A DNA stretch of 64,000 bases from Curvibacter sp. AEP1-3 (GTDB lineage: Bacteria; Pseudomonadota; Gammaproteobacteria; Burkholderiales; Burkholderiaceae_C): positions 4,303,401-4,367,400 of the forward strand of contig NZ_CP015698.1 in the NCBI RefSeq assembly GCF_002163715.1. Reading direction: 5' to 3'. Both the position numbers and the translations under genes were made by a program. Each line of letters opens with the position of its first letter. Within the stretch, counting starts at the first letter, position 1. A model generated the notes under the pieces. It saw nothing but the letters and a program-made list of their open reading frames with translations, was not told where the DNA came from and searched no databases. Of the stretch, positions 26,541 to 35,286 are shown piece after piece.

Positions 26541-28036
26541 ATTCCGCTGATGTGTAGAGTCCATGGCGTTTTCTGCCATGCGAGCTCTTCTTCCCGCAAC
26601 AGGTGGGCACTTTGCGGGTAGGCAGTCGCCCAAGCCGTACGGCAATTCAAATGCACCTCGTGGCTGCCTGCAGGTCCGGCTGCCAGGGTCATGCCCTTGA
26701 GGTCCGGGTCGCGTCGTGCGTGGCACAGAATCACTGCCAAGCGCAGGCAAATCAGTTGCAGCACCAAATCATCCTGGGTGAGCACCGGTTCCAGTTTGCG
26801 CAGCTTACCGCGGTGCCCCAGCACCAGCAGGCTCAGGCGGTGCATCTCTGACAGCGAGAAGCCGGCAGCATCTGCGTTATCCAGAATGTAGGCCCCATGC
26901 TTGTGATAGTCGCTGTGCGAGATATGGCTGCCGATTTCGTGCAACTCCGCCGCCCAAGCCAACTTGCGCAACAGGCGTTCAGGCTCAGGAGCTTCATAGG
27001 TGCCCAGCAATTGTTGGAGCAATTGGGTGGCGACCTTGGCCACGCGTGCGCTGTGCGTGGTGTCTACATTGAATTTGGATGCCAGACGCTGCACGCTTTT
27101 GGCACGCAGGTCGCCATAGTCGCGTGCACCGCCGGTCAGATCGCAGATCAGGCCGTGTCGCAAACCGCCGGTGGCCTGTTGCATTTCTGAAATTCCCAGC
27201 AGGCTGAAAATAGCCCGCATTACGCTCAGACCACCGCCAATGATGGCGCGGCGGTCTTCACGCATGCCGGCGATACGCAGGCGGTCCGCACTTTGCGCGC
27301 TTACCAGTCGCTCCAGCAACCAGTCCAACCCCTCCTGGGTTAGCACGCCTTCAGGCCAGCCGGCGGCCACCAGCACATCGCCTATGGCGCCCACGGTGCC
27401 TGCGGAACCGTATGCGGTGTCCCACAGGTCCGGGTGGTAGGCATCGAATGCTTCATCCAATACTGCTTTGGCGGCGACTTCGGCAATCTCAAATGCTTTG
27501 CGGGTGAAGGTGCCGTCCGGGAAGTAGCGTTTGGACCACGCAATGCTGCCCACGCGGTAGGACTCCATGGTGCCGGGCACCAGGCCTTGTCCCAGAATGA
27601 GTTCGGTGGAGCGGCCCCCCACATCAATGACCAGTCGGCGTTCATCGCTGGCGGGCAGCATGTGTGCCACGCCTTGGTAAATCAGCCGGGCTTCTTCCCG
27701 GCCGGAGATCACGTCGATCGGGAAGCCCAGCACGGCGTTGGCTTTTTCCAGGAATACGTCGCGGTTGCGGGCTTCACGCAAGGTTTGGGTGGCAACGGCT
27801 TTAACTTCGTGCGGCTTGAAGCCCGCCAAACGCTCCCCGAACCGAGCCAGACACTCCCATCCGGCCTGCATGGCGGCCGGGGTGAGGTTGCGCTCTTCGT
27901 CGAGCCCGCCCCCTTGGCGCACGGTTTCTTTCAGGTATTCGGTGCGCTGGAATTCGCCGTGGTCCACCCGTCCGATTTCGAGCCTGAAGCTGTTGGAGCC
28001 CAAGTCCACTGCAGCCAGGCGGTTTCCGTTGTTCAT
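26537..28036 (-). CDS. ppx: Exopolyphosphatase / Ppx-GppA phosphatase
   Basis: 499 residues. The Ppx/GppA actin-like ATPase fold is clear: LAAVDLGSNSFRLEIGR (phosphate loop), DVISGREEARLIYQGV and VIDVGGRSTELILG, followed by a C-terminal HD-like helical domain (ELHEIGSHISHSDYHKHGAYIL). It hydrolyses polyphosphate from the chain end and/or pppGpp. It opposes PPK1, encoded 3 kb away, and converges on the EAL-GGDEF gene with overlapping stops. Confidence 0.95.
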   Translation of the reverse strand: MNNGNRLAAVDLGSNSFRLEIGRVDHGEFQRTEYLKETVRQGGGLDEERNLTPAAMQAGWECLARFGERLAGFKPHEVKAVATQTLREARNRDVFLEKANAVLGFPIDVISGREEARLIYQGVAHMLPASDERRLVIDVGGRSTELILGQGLVPGTMESYRVGSIAWSKRYFPDGTFTRKAFEIAEVAAKAVLDEAFDAYHPDLWDTAYGSAGTVGAIGDVLVAAGWPEGVLTQEGLDWLLERLVSAQSADRLRIAGMREDRRAIIGGGLSVMRAIFSLLGISEMQQATGGLRHGLICDLTGGARDYGDLRAKSVQRLASKFNVDTTHSARVAKVATQLLQQLLGTYEAPEPERLLRKLAWAAELHEIGSHISHSDYHKHGAYILDNADAAGFSLSEMHRLSLLVLGHRGKLRKLEPVLTQDDLVLQLICLRLAVILCHARRDPDLKGMTLAAGPAGSHEVHLNCRTAWATAYPQSAHLLREEELAWQKTPWTLHISGI

Positions 28037-28106
28037 GAATAAGTCAGGTGAAAAGATTAATCGGCGTGGTGTGCATGGTACCCCTGCACAAAGCGGGGGT
28101 AGAAAT

Positions 28107-29255
28107 TCAGCCCACTATTTTGCCGTCTGCGCCCAACATGCTTTGGGTGACGAGGACACCGGTGCGTTTGCGGGTGTCCGGATTCAGTCGCAAACCCGCG
28201 AGTTCTAGGGGTTGGCGTTTGGCAAAGGCCTGAAACACATTGGGGCGGTTCAAGCTGCCTTCTACCGTCTGGAGCATCTCAGCACAGTAGCGTGCCGACA
28301 CAAAGCCGGCCAGGCTTTGGGCGGTGGGCGGCTCGTCATACAGGCGGCCCAGCACTTCACGGTAGTTGCGCACGATGGGCAGGTTACTGTTCACGGCCGG
28401 CACACTCTGGGTGGCGATCACGGGGGTGAAGCGTGACACGCCCAATTGCTGCAAAGCGACCACATTCACATCCGACATGGCAACGATGTAGCGCTGAGCG
28501 GCCTGCTTTTCGATACCTTGGGCGAATTGGGCCAGTTCCGGCGTGCCGCCCAGAAAAATCAGGATGCGCGGGCTTTGGGCATTGAGAGTGGTGGCCAAGC
28601 TGTCCAGGGTGGTCGTGGGCGCGTAGGTACGGACCTTGAGTTTGAGCTCGGTGGCGGCACGCTCCACGTCTTCGCGGTAGGTGGCCAACTCCGAGGTGCT
28701 GCCATACACGGCGCCAACTTCCTGCACGCCCATGACAGAGAGCGACTTGATGGCGTAGGCAATCTGCTCCTGCCGTGTGGCAAAAATGCTGAAGGTGTTA
28801 TCGGCGCCATCACCGGGGTTGTGCAGCCAAGGCGCTACGTGGGGCAAATCGGGCAGTTCCCGTCGCAGAACAGCAGCCAATTGGGCAGCCACTTTGTCGC
28901 CCACAGTGCCGACGGCTGCGACGCATTCGTTCATGCCCTTGAGGGCGTCGGCCACGCCGCGCAGAGACTTGGCACTGCCATCCACTTCCAACACCAAGTG
29001 ACGCACCGCCTTGTTGCGGATACCGCCGCGCGCATTCAGGTCCTGCCAGGCAGCGCGGGATCCGACCAGAAAGTCCCGGGAAACGTCGATTTGTGAGGCT
29101 GACACGTCCACCACTTGCACAACCACGGGGCCATTGGAAGCGGAAGCTGCCTTGTTGCCCTGCGCAAAAGCGGCAGGCGCTGCAAGGGCAGAACTGCCCA
29201 GGGTAATTTGGGCGAGCAGGGAGCGGCGGGTCAGGCGGTACGACGTCTGGAACAT
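28107..29255 (-). CDS. Orphan ABC-type branched-chain amino-acid-like binding protein
   Basis: 382 residues. The N-terminus TRRSLLAQITLGSSALAAPAAFAQG resembles a Tat-type signal with RR. The mature part follows the type I periplasmic binding fold of Leu/Ile/Val-like receptors (Peripla_BP_6): SRDFLVGSRAAWQDLNARGGIRN, VGTVGDKVAAQLAAVL, VGAVYGSTSELATYREDVE. No ABC permease or ATPase gene is nearby, so it may act with a remote transporter or as a sensor. It lies 70 bases upstream of ppx on the same strand. Confidence 0.8.
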   Translation of the reverse strand: MFQTSYRLTRRSLLAQITLGSSALAAPAAFAQGNKAASASNGPVVVQVVDVSASQIDVSRDFLVGSRAAWQDLNARGGIRNKAVRHLVLEVDGSAKSLRGVADALKGMNECVAAVGTVGDKVAAQLAAVLRRELPDLPHVAPWLHNPGDGADNTFSIFATRQEQIAYAIKSLSVMGVQEVGAVYGSTSELATYREDVERAATELKLKVRTYAPTTTLDSLATTLNAQSPRILIFLGGTPELAQFAQGIEKQAAQRYIVAMSDVNVVALQQLGVSRFTPVIATQSVPAVNSNLPIVRNYREVLGRLYDEPPTAQSLAGFVSARYCAEMLQTVEGSLNRPNVFQAFAKRQPLELAGLRLNPDTRKRTGVLVTQSMLGADGKIVG

Positions 29256-29268
29256 GTAGTAATTGGAT

Positions 29269-29336
29269 TGCTATAAAAAGAATAGCTGCTGGCGCACGTT
29301 CTATGTGCGCCAGCAGCTCATTTGCTTGTTGCTTTA
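29269..29336. repeat. Full-length dispersed repeat with perfect palindrome
   Basis: The core AGCTGCTGGCGCAC (29284-29297), a 7-base loop and the exact complement (29305-29318) make a 14-bp perfect stem. Outer arms are tgctataaaaag on the left and a degenerate ttgcttgttgcttta on the right. It lies between two minus-strand genes and could fold in RNA as an attenuating hairpin. This is the most complete copy seen here. Confidence 0.75.
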
Positions 29337-29340
29337 AGAC

Positions 29341-29835
29341 TTATTTCGCCGGCGGCAGCAACACGGTGTCGACCACGTGCACCACGCCGTTGGTGGCAAG
29401 CAGGTCAGCGTCGGTCACGGCAGCGTTCTCTACGGTGACAAAAGCTCCGGCCTTGGAAACTGCGAGAACTGCGCCATTCAGCGATTTCACATTGCTGTTT
29501 TTGATGTCCGCAGCAGCCAGCTTGCCCGGCACCACGTGGAAGGTCAGTACGGCCTTGAGTTTTTCAGGGTTGGCGGCCAGTTCGTCCAGGGTTTTGGCTG
29601 GCACAGCCTTGAATGCGTCGTTGCTGGGCGCAAACACGGTGAATGGGCCCGCGCCCTTAAGCGCTTCTGTAAGTCCGGCTTTGGACACCAGGGAGTTCAG
29701 GGTGCTCAGAGAAGGGGTGCGGGCGATGGTGTCAGCCACGCTGACGGGCTGGGACACGGTGGCGCAACCGCTCAAGCCGGCCAGGACAGTGGCTGCGACG
29801 ATGAGTGTGCGGCGGGAGAGGGCGAATACGGACAT
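29341..29835 (-). CDS. Fasciclin (FAS1) domain lipoprotein
   Basis: 164 residues from ATG 29835 (ggag upstream); an in-frame TTG at 29847 is less likely. The signal ends in a lipobox (VLAGLSGC), suggesting an outer-membrane lipoprotein. The rest is one FAS1 domain: TLNSLVSKAGLTEALKGAGPFTVFAPSNDAF, then LTFHVVPGKLAAADI and NGVVHVVDTVLLPP. FAS1 domains mediate adhesion or surface attachment. A Pho-box-like pair at 29879-29896 faces the gene and it is divergent from pstS, so phosphate control is plausible. Confidence 0.88.
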   Translation of the reverse strand: MSVFALSRRTLIVAATVLAGLSGCATVSQPVSVADTIARTPSLSTLNSLVSKAGLTEALKGAGPFTVFAPSNDAFKAVPAKTLDELAANPEKLKAVLTFHVVPGKLAAADIKNSNVKSLNGAVLAVSKAGAFVTVENAAVTDADLLATNGVVHVVDTVLLPPAK

Positions 29836-29878
29836 GGCGGGCTCCAAGGTTGAAAACCGCAGAGCGTAAGTATCTTTT

Positions 29879-29896
29879 GCGTCAGTTTTGTGACAA
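29879..29896 (-). promoter_or_regulatory. Pho-box-like site facing the fasciclin gene
   Basis: The minus strand reads ttgtcac-aaaa-ctgacgc: units 11 bases apart, 6/7 and about 5/7 matches to the PhoB unit. It is 43 bases upstream of the fasciclin ATG. Confidence 0.5.
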
Positions 29897-29955
29897 AAGT
29901 TTGAAAATCGGGCTTGGCGAAGCTCCTTTGCTTGCCCCTTTGCATTGGATGCGCT

Positions 29956-29973
29956 TCGTCACATACTTGTCAT
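29956..29973 (+). promoter_or_regulatory. Pho box of the pst operon
   Basis: tcgtcac-atac-ttgtcat, units 11 bases apart, 59 bases before the pstS ATG. PhoB activation of pstS is well established in other proteobacteria. Confidence 0.8.
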
Positions 29974-30032
29974 AAAAGATTCTTAAAGTTCAACCTGTTC
30001 GAATTTTCCAACCCTACGTCTAAAGGCTTCCC

Positions 30033-31076
30033 ATGACATTGACATTTCAACGCATCGCCTTGGCTGCCGGAGTAAGTGCTGCTCTGGCTGCTTCCGGTTT
30101 CGCCTCTGCTCAGGAAATCACCGGTGCAGGCGCTTCTTTCCCTGCACCCATCTATTCCAAGTGGGCTTCTGATTACAACAAGGCCACTGGCGTGAAGGTG
30201 AATTACCAGTCCATCGGCTCCGGTGGTGGTATCAAACAAATCGACTCCAAGACTGTGGATTTCGGCGCCTCTGACGCTCCCTTGACTGACGACGTTTTGA
30301 AATCCAAGGGTCAAATGCAGTTCCCCACCGTTTTGGGTGGTGTGGTTCCCGTGATTAACGTGAAGGGTATCGAACCCGGCACCCTGAAGCTCAACGGCCA
30401 AGTGTTGGGTGACATCTACTTGGGCAAAGTGGCCAAGTGGAACGATCCTGCCATCAAGGCTTTGAACCCCAGCTTGAATCTGCCAGACGCTCCTATCGCC
30501 CAAGTGCGCCGTGCGGACGGTTCCGGTACCACCTTCATCTTCACCAACTACTTGAGCAAAGTGAACGCCGAGTGGAAGTCCAAAGTGGGTGAAGGTACAG
30601 CGGTGAACTGGCCTGTAGGCGCAGGTGGCAAGGGCAACGAAGGTGTGGCCGCATTCGTGGCACGCCTGCCCAATTCCATGGGTTACGTGGAGTACTCCTA
30701 CGTCAAGCAAAACAAGCTGAACTACGCCATCATGCAAAACGCTGCCGGCAACTTTGTGAAGCCTGAAGATGACACTTTCAAGGCAGCGGCTGCAGGTGCT
30801 GACTGGACCAAGACGTTCTACCAGATTCTGACCAATCAGCCCGGCAAGGATGCATGGCCTATCAGCGGCGCTACCTTCATTTTGATGCACCTGAAACAAG
30901 ACAAGCCAGCTAACGCTTCTGAGACCCTCAAGTTCTTCAACTGGGCTTACACCAACGGTGCCAAGGCTGCTGAAGATTTGGATTACGTGCCTATGCCTCC
31001 AGCTGTGGTTGCCGCCATCCAGAAGTCCTGGGGCGAAATCAAGGATGGCGCTGGCAAGCCCATCGCTTTCAAGTAA
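30033..31076 (+). CDS. pstS: Phosphate-binding periplasmic protein PstS
   Basis: 347 residues with a Sec signal peptide cut near ASAQEITGAG. Phosphate ligands lie in the segments GAGASFPAPIYSKW, GSGGGIKQI, DFGASDAPL and RADGSGTTFIF. PstS delivers phosphate to the PstCA permease and is usually the most induced Pho gene. A Pho box lies 59 bases upstream. It is first in pstSCAB-phoU-phoB-phoR. Confidence 0.97.
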   Translation: MTLTFQRIALAAGVSAALAASGFASAQEITGAGASFPAPIYSKWASDYNKATGVKVNYQSIGSGGGIKQIDSKTVDFGASDAPLTDDVLKSKGQMQFPTVLGGVVPVINVKGIEPGTLKLNGQVLGDIYLGKVAKWNDPAIKALNPSLNLPDAPIAQVRRADGSGTTFIFTNYLSKVNAEWKSKVGEGTAVNWPVGAGGKGNEGVAAFVARLPNSMGYVEYSYVKQNKLNYAIMQNAAGNFVKPEDDTFKAAAAGADWTKTFYQILTNQPGKDAWPISGATFILMHLKQDKPANASETLKFFNWAYTNGAKAAEDLDYVPMPPAVVAAIQKSWGEIKDGAGKPIAFK

Positions 31077-31112
31077 GCCGCTGTTGAATTGACACTGACG
31101 GAGGAAATCCCC

Positions 31113-32144
31113 ATGTCATCTACACTCGTCCATGGGGATTCCCCGAGTCAGAACATTGTTCAACAATCTTCCCGCGTCATGACAAAACCACCCCCGATGA
31201 AACGTGCCCGTTCAGGGCCCCTGGCTGACCGCATGTTCGGTTGGGCGGCCAAGGCCTCCGCTCTAGTCACCCTGGTCCTGCTGGTGTCCATTTTGGTTAC
31301 TCTGACCATGAGCGCCTGGCCGGCGATCAGCAAGTACGGACTCTCCTTTTTGACCAGCACCACTTGGGACCCTGTACAAGAGGATTTCGGTGGCTTGGTC
31401 ATGATCTACGGCACCTTGGCAACTTCGTTGATCGCACTTTTGATTGCGGTCCCCGTCAGCTTCGGTATTGCTTTGTTTTTGACAGAGTTGTCACCCGCGT
31501 GGCTCAAGCGTCCCTTGGGCACTGCCATTGAGTTGTTGGCTGCCGTACCGTCCATCGTGTATGGCATGTGGGGGCTTTTGGTGTTCGGCCCGGTATTGGC
31601 CACCTATGTGCAGCAACCCATTCAAGCCTGGACTGCTGGCGTGCCCTATATCGGCGCATTTTTCTCCGGCCCGCCCGTAGGTATCGGCATTTTGTCGGCC
31701 GGCATTATTCTGGCCATCATGATCATTCCCTTCATTGCATCCGTCATGCGTGATGTGTTTGAAGTGACCCCACCCATGCTCAAAGAGTCCGCTTACGGAT
31801 TGGGAGCCACAACCTGGGAAGTCGTGTCCAAGGTCGTTTTGCCTTACACCAAGACCGGCGTTATTGGCGGCATCATGTTGGGCTTGGGGCGTGCCATTGG
31901 CGAAACCATGGCAGTGACCTTTGTGATCGGCAACTTCAACCAACTGGATTCGCTCAGCCTGTTCCAGGCAGCGAACAGCATTACCTCTGCACTGGCCAAT
32001 GAATTCGCCGAAGCCGGTGAAGGCTTGCACCAAGCGTCATTGATGTACTTGGGTCTGGTGCTTTTCTTTATCACCTTTGTGATTCTCTCTTTGTCCAAAC
32101 TTCTGCTGGCGCAATTGCGCAAGTCGGAAGGAGCCAAGTCATGA
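31113..32144 (+). CDS. pstC: Phosphate ABC transporter permease PstC
   Basis: 343 residues from ATG 31113, supported by ggagg upstream. About six membrane helices follow an extended cytosolic head of ~45 residues. The ABC permease coupling loop is seen as [30 protein letters not shown], followed by [18 protein letters not shown]. Its stop overlaps the pstA start (ATGA). Confidence 0.96.
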   Translation: MSSTLVHGDSPSQNIVQQSSRVMTKPPPMKRARSGPLADRMFGWAAKASALVTLVLLVSILVTLTMSAWPAISKYGLSFLTSTTWDPVQEDFGGLVMIYGTLATSLIALLIAVPVSFGIALFLTELSPAWLKRPLGTAIELLAAVPSIVYGMWGLLVFGPVLATYVQQPIQAWTAGVPYIGAFFSGPPVGIGILSAGIILAIMIIPFIASVMRDVFEVTPPMLKESAYGLGATTWEVVSKVVLPYTKTGVIGGIMLGLGRAIGETMAVTFVIGNFNQLDSLSLFQAANSITSALANEFAEAGEGLHQASLMYLGLVLFFITFVILSLSKLLLAQLRKSEGAKS

Positions 32145-33001
32145 GCGCAACTTTGTCTGAAATCCGCACCGCGCGCTTTGCGTATCGCAAGCGTGTCAAC
32201 GTTGTCGCAACGGCTCTGGCCTTGGCTGCCATGGCGTTCGGCTTGTTCTGGCTGTTCTGGATCCTGTGGGAAACAGTCCGCCTGGGACTGGGTGGCTTGT
32301 CCATCGCTACCCTGACGCAAATGACTCCGCCGCCCAATGAGGCCGGTGGTTTGGCCAACGCCATCTACGGATCTTTGTTGATGGTGGTTCTGGCTACTTG
32401 CGTAGGCACTCCTATCGGCGTGATGGCCGGCATTTACCTGGTCGAGTTCGACAGCAAGAGCTGGCTGGCAGCCACCGTGCGTTTTGTCAACGACATCCTC
32501 TTGTCTGCGCCCTCTATCGTGGTCGGATTGTTTGTCTATGCCGTGGTGGTATCGCGGTTCAAGTCATTCTCCGGCTACGCAGGCATTCTGGCCTTGTCCC
32601 TGATCGTGATCCCGGTCGTGATCCGCACCACGGAAAACATGCTCCAGTTGGTTCCAGCAGGTTTGCGTGAAGCGGCCTATGCATTGGGCGCGCCCAAGTG
32701 GAAAGTGATTCTGAGCATCACCCTGAAGTCGGCCCGTGCCGGTGTGATTACCGGTGTGTTGTTGGCGGTCGCCCGCATTGCCGGCGAAACAGCGCCCTTG
32801 TTGTTCACGGCGCTGAGCAACCAGTTCTGGACGTCTTCCCTGAGCGAGCCCATGGCCAGCCTCCCGGTGACTATCTTCAAGTTCGCCATGAGCCCCTATG
32901 AAAACTGGCAACAGCTGGCTTGGGCAGGCGTGTTCCTGATCACCCTGGCTGTTTTGGGACTGAACATTCTGGCGCGGGTGCTGACCCGCTCCAAAGCCTG
33001 A
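32141..33001 (+). CDS. pstA: Phosphate ABC transporter permease PstA
   Basis: 286 residues, six hydrophobic helices. The EAA loop is [30 protein letters not shown], followed by [15 protein letters not shown]. It forms the membrane channel with PstC. Translation is coupled to pstC by a 4-base overlap. Confidence 0.96.
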   Translation: MSATLSEIRTARFAYRKRVNVVATALALAAMAFGLFWLFWILWETVRLGLGGLSIATLTQMTPPPNEAGGLANAIYGSLLMVVLATCVGTPIGVMAGIYLVEFDSKSWLAATVRFVNDILLSAPSIVVGLFVYAVVVSRFKSFSGYAGILALSLIVIPVVIRTTENMLQLVPAGLREAAYALGAPKWKVILSITLKSARAGVITGVLLAVARIAGETAPLLFTALSNQFWTSSLSEPMASLPVTIFKFAMSPYENWQQLAWAGVFLITLAVLGLNILARVLTRSKA

Positions 33002-33037
33002 TGCGCGCCGCGCACTGACGATTAAAGGATTACCTGT

Positions 33038-33817
33038 ATGTTGAACACACCTAGCGCCCCTACCAAGTCCAAGATTTCTGTCAAGGACCTGAACTTCTAC
33101 TACGGCAAGTTCCACGCCCTCAAGGGCATCAACATGGAGATCCCGGAGAAGCGCGTGACCGCCTTCATCGGCCCCTCCGGTTGCGGCAAGTCCACTTTGT
33201 TGCGCATTTTCAACCGCATGTTTGAGCTCTACCCCGAGCAGCGCGCGGAAGGCCAGATCCTGTTGGACGGCCAGAACCTGCTAACCAGCAAGGAAGACGT
33301 GGCCTTGCTGCGTGCCAAGGTGGGTATGGTGTTCCAGAAGCCCACACCGTTCCCGATGTCCATTTACGACAACATCGCCTTCGGCGTGAAGTTGTTCGAA
33401 AACCTCAGCTCCACCGACATGGAAGAGCGCGTGGAATGGGCCTTGCGCAAGTCCGCGCTGTGGACTGAAGTGAAAGACAAGTTGCACCAAAGCGGCTCCA
33501 GCCTCTCGGGCGGTCAGCAGCAACGTTTGTGCATTGCCCGCGGCATTGCGATCAAGCCAGAAGTCTTGTTGCTCGACGAACCTTGCTCTGCGTTGGATCC
33601 TATCTCTACTGCCAAGGTGGAAGAGCTGATTGTGGAATTGAAGAACGATTACACCGTGGTGATCGTGACCCACAACATGCAGCAAGCGGCCCGTTGCAGC
33701 GACTACACCGCTTACATGTACTTGGGCGATCTGGTCGAGTTCGGTCCTACAGAACAAATGTTCTTCAAGCCGACCCGCAAAGAAACAGAAGACTACATTA
33801 CAGGCCGCTTCGGCTAA
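33038..33817 (+). CDS. pstB: Phosphate ABC transporter ATPase PstB
   Basis: 259 residues. Walker [11 protein letters not shown]-loop [15 protein letters not shown], signature LSGGQQQR, Walker [14 protein letters not shown] and switch His in [13 protein letters not shown] are all intact. It powers PstSCA and, with PhoU, signals phosphate sufficiency to PhoR. aaaggatt precedes the ATG. Confidence 0.98.
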   Translation: MLNTPSAPTKSKISVKDLNFYYGKFHALKGINMEIPEKRVTAFIGPSGCGKSTLLRIFNRMFELYPEQRAEGQILLDGQNLLTSKEDVALLRAKVGMVFQKPTPFPMSIYDNIAFGVKLFENLSSTDMEERVEWALRKSALWTEVKDKLHQSGSSLSGGQQQRLCIARGIAIKPEVLLLDEPCSALDPISTAKVEELIVELKNDYTVVIVTHNMQQAARCSDYTAYMYLGDLVEFGPTEQMFFKPTRKETEDYITGRFG

Positions 33818-33833
33818 GCAAGGAGAGGACCCC

Positions 33834-34535
33834 ATGCCAGATAAACACCTATCAACCCAGTTCGACAGCGAACTGACCTCGGTTTCGTCGCAAGTGATGG
33901 AGCTGGGTGGATTGGTTGAATCCCAGATCCGCCAGGCAATCTACGCACTGTCGCAGTTCAGCGTGGAAGTGGCTGACGAAGTCACAGCCCGCGAAGCCCG
34001 CGTGAACGCCATGGAACTGGAAATCGATCGTGATCTCTCCAGCATCATCGCCCGCCGCCAACCGACTGCCCGCGATCTGCGTTTGTTGATTGCCATCTCC
34101 AAGACCACCGCCAACCTTGAGCGTGTGGGGGATGAAGCGGAGAAGATCGCCCGCATGGTGCGTTCCATCATTCACAGTGGCGCACCCCGTTCATTGCCTT
34201 CCTTGGAGCTGCGCGTCGCCGCCGACCTGGCCTCCGGTTTGTTGAACAAGGCGCTGGATGCGTTTGCCCGCTTGGATGTGAACGCTGCAGTGTCTATTCT
34301 CAAAGAAGACGACTTGATCGATGCCGAGTTTGATGGCTTCGTGCGCAAGCTGGTGACCTACATGATGGAAGACCCACGCATGATTTCCCCCAGCTTGGAT
34401 TTGTTGTTCCTGGCCAAGGCGATCGAGCGTATCGGCGATCACTCCAAGAACATCGCCGAGTTCATCATCTACGTGGTCAAGGGTGAAGATGTGCGTCACT
34501 CGACCATGGAAAAAATCGAGTCTGTCGTCAAATGA
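33834..34535 (+). CDS. phoU: Phosphate signalling regulator PhoU
   Basis: 233 residues, two three-helix PhoU repeats with the metal-binding motifs ERVGDEAEKIARM and ERIGDHSKNIAEF. PhoU couples the Pst transporter to PhoR and keeps the kinase in phosphatase mode when phosphate is plentiful. aaggagagg precedes the start. Its stop overlaps the phoB start. Confidence 0.96.
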   Translation: MPDKHLSTQFDSELTSVSSQVMELGGLVESQIRQAIYALSQFSVEVADEVTAREARVNAMELEIDRDLSSIIARRQPTARDLRLLIAISKTTANLERVGDEAEKIARMVRSIIHSGAPRSLPSLELRVAADLASGLLNKALDAFARLDVNAAVSILKEDDLIDAEFDGFVRKLVTYMMEDPRMISPSLDLLFLAKAIERIGDHSKNIAEFIIYVVKGEDVRHSTMEKIESVVK

Positions 34536-35269
34536 AAACCATGCCCGCCGTTCTGGTGGTCGAAGATGAATCGGCCATTGCTGAGTTGATAGCAGTGAAT
34601 CTTAGGCATAACGGGTTCCGGCCTCGTTGGGCTATGGACAGTGACTCTGCGCAGCGCGAGATCGATGCGGGCGTGCCTGATTTGATCCTTCTGGACTGGA
34701 TGTTGCCCGGCGAAAGCGGCTTGACCTTGGCCAAGCGCTGGCGCTCTGATCCAAGGACCAAAGAGGTCCCCATCATCATGCTCACAGCCCGTGGGGATGA
34801 GGCGGATCGGGTTGCCGGCTTGGACGCAGGGGCGGATGATTACATTGCGAAACCGTTTTCCACGAAGGAGTTGCTGGCCCGTGTACGCGCAGTCTTGCGC
34901 CGCCGTACGCCGGAAAGCACCGGCGAAGCGCTGACTATCGCCGGCTTGACCCTGGACCCCGCCACGCATCGCGTGTCCTTCGAAGAAACCGCCCTCAAGC
35001 TGGGGCCCACAGAGTTCAAGCTGTTGCATTACCTTATGGGACATGCTGAGCGGGTGCATAGCCGGGCGCAACTGCTTGACAACGTCTGGGGCGATCATGT
35101 CTACATCGAAGAGCGAACTGTGGATGTGCACGTCAAACGTTTACGTGAAGCTTTGGCGCACGCCGGTTCCATGGTGGAGACGGTGCGCGGTGCAGGCTAT
35201 CGCTTGACGGCAAAGCCAGCCATTCCGGTTCAAACTGTTGTGCAGACTGCTGCCCGGGCAAGCGCCTGA
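34532..35269 (+). CDS. phoB: Phosphate response regulator PhoB
   Basis: 245 residues. The receiver domain shows VVEDE, phosphoacceptor Asp in LILLDWMLPGESG, LTARGDEAD and YIAKPFSTKEL. The C-terminal OmpR-type winged helix (GPTEFKLLHYLMGHAERVHSRAQLLDNVWG) binds Pho boxes, several of which occur in this window. It overlaps phoU by 4 bases. Confidence 0.97.
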   Translation: MKTMPAVLVVEDESAIAELIAVNLRHNGFRPRWAMDSDSAQREIDAGVPDLILLDWMLPGESGLTLAKRWRSDPRTKEVPIIMLTARGDEADRVAGLDAGADDYIAKPFSTKELLARVRAVLRRRTPESTGEALTIAGLTLDPATHRVSFEETALKLGPTEFKLLHYLMGHAERVHSRAQLLDNVWGDHVYIEERTVDVHVKRLREALAHAGSMVETVRGAGYRLTAKPAIPVQTVVQTAARASA

Positions 35270-35286
35270 GCGATTACAGTTCACGA

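Noticed and set aside
28036..28106. A Pho box upstream of ppx (minus strand ttttcac-ctga-cttattc)
   Set aside because: Only five and about four of seven positions match, not better than chance in this region.
34580..34612. gctgagttgatagcagtg in phoB, resembling the right arm of the dispersed repeat
   Set aside because: The encoded AIAELIAVNLRHNGF is ordinary PhoB receiver sequence, and no central palindrome is present, so the match is probably coincidence.
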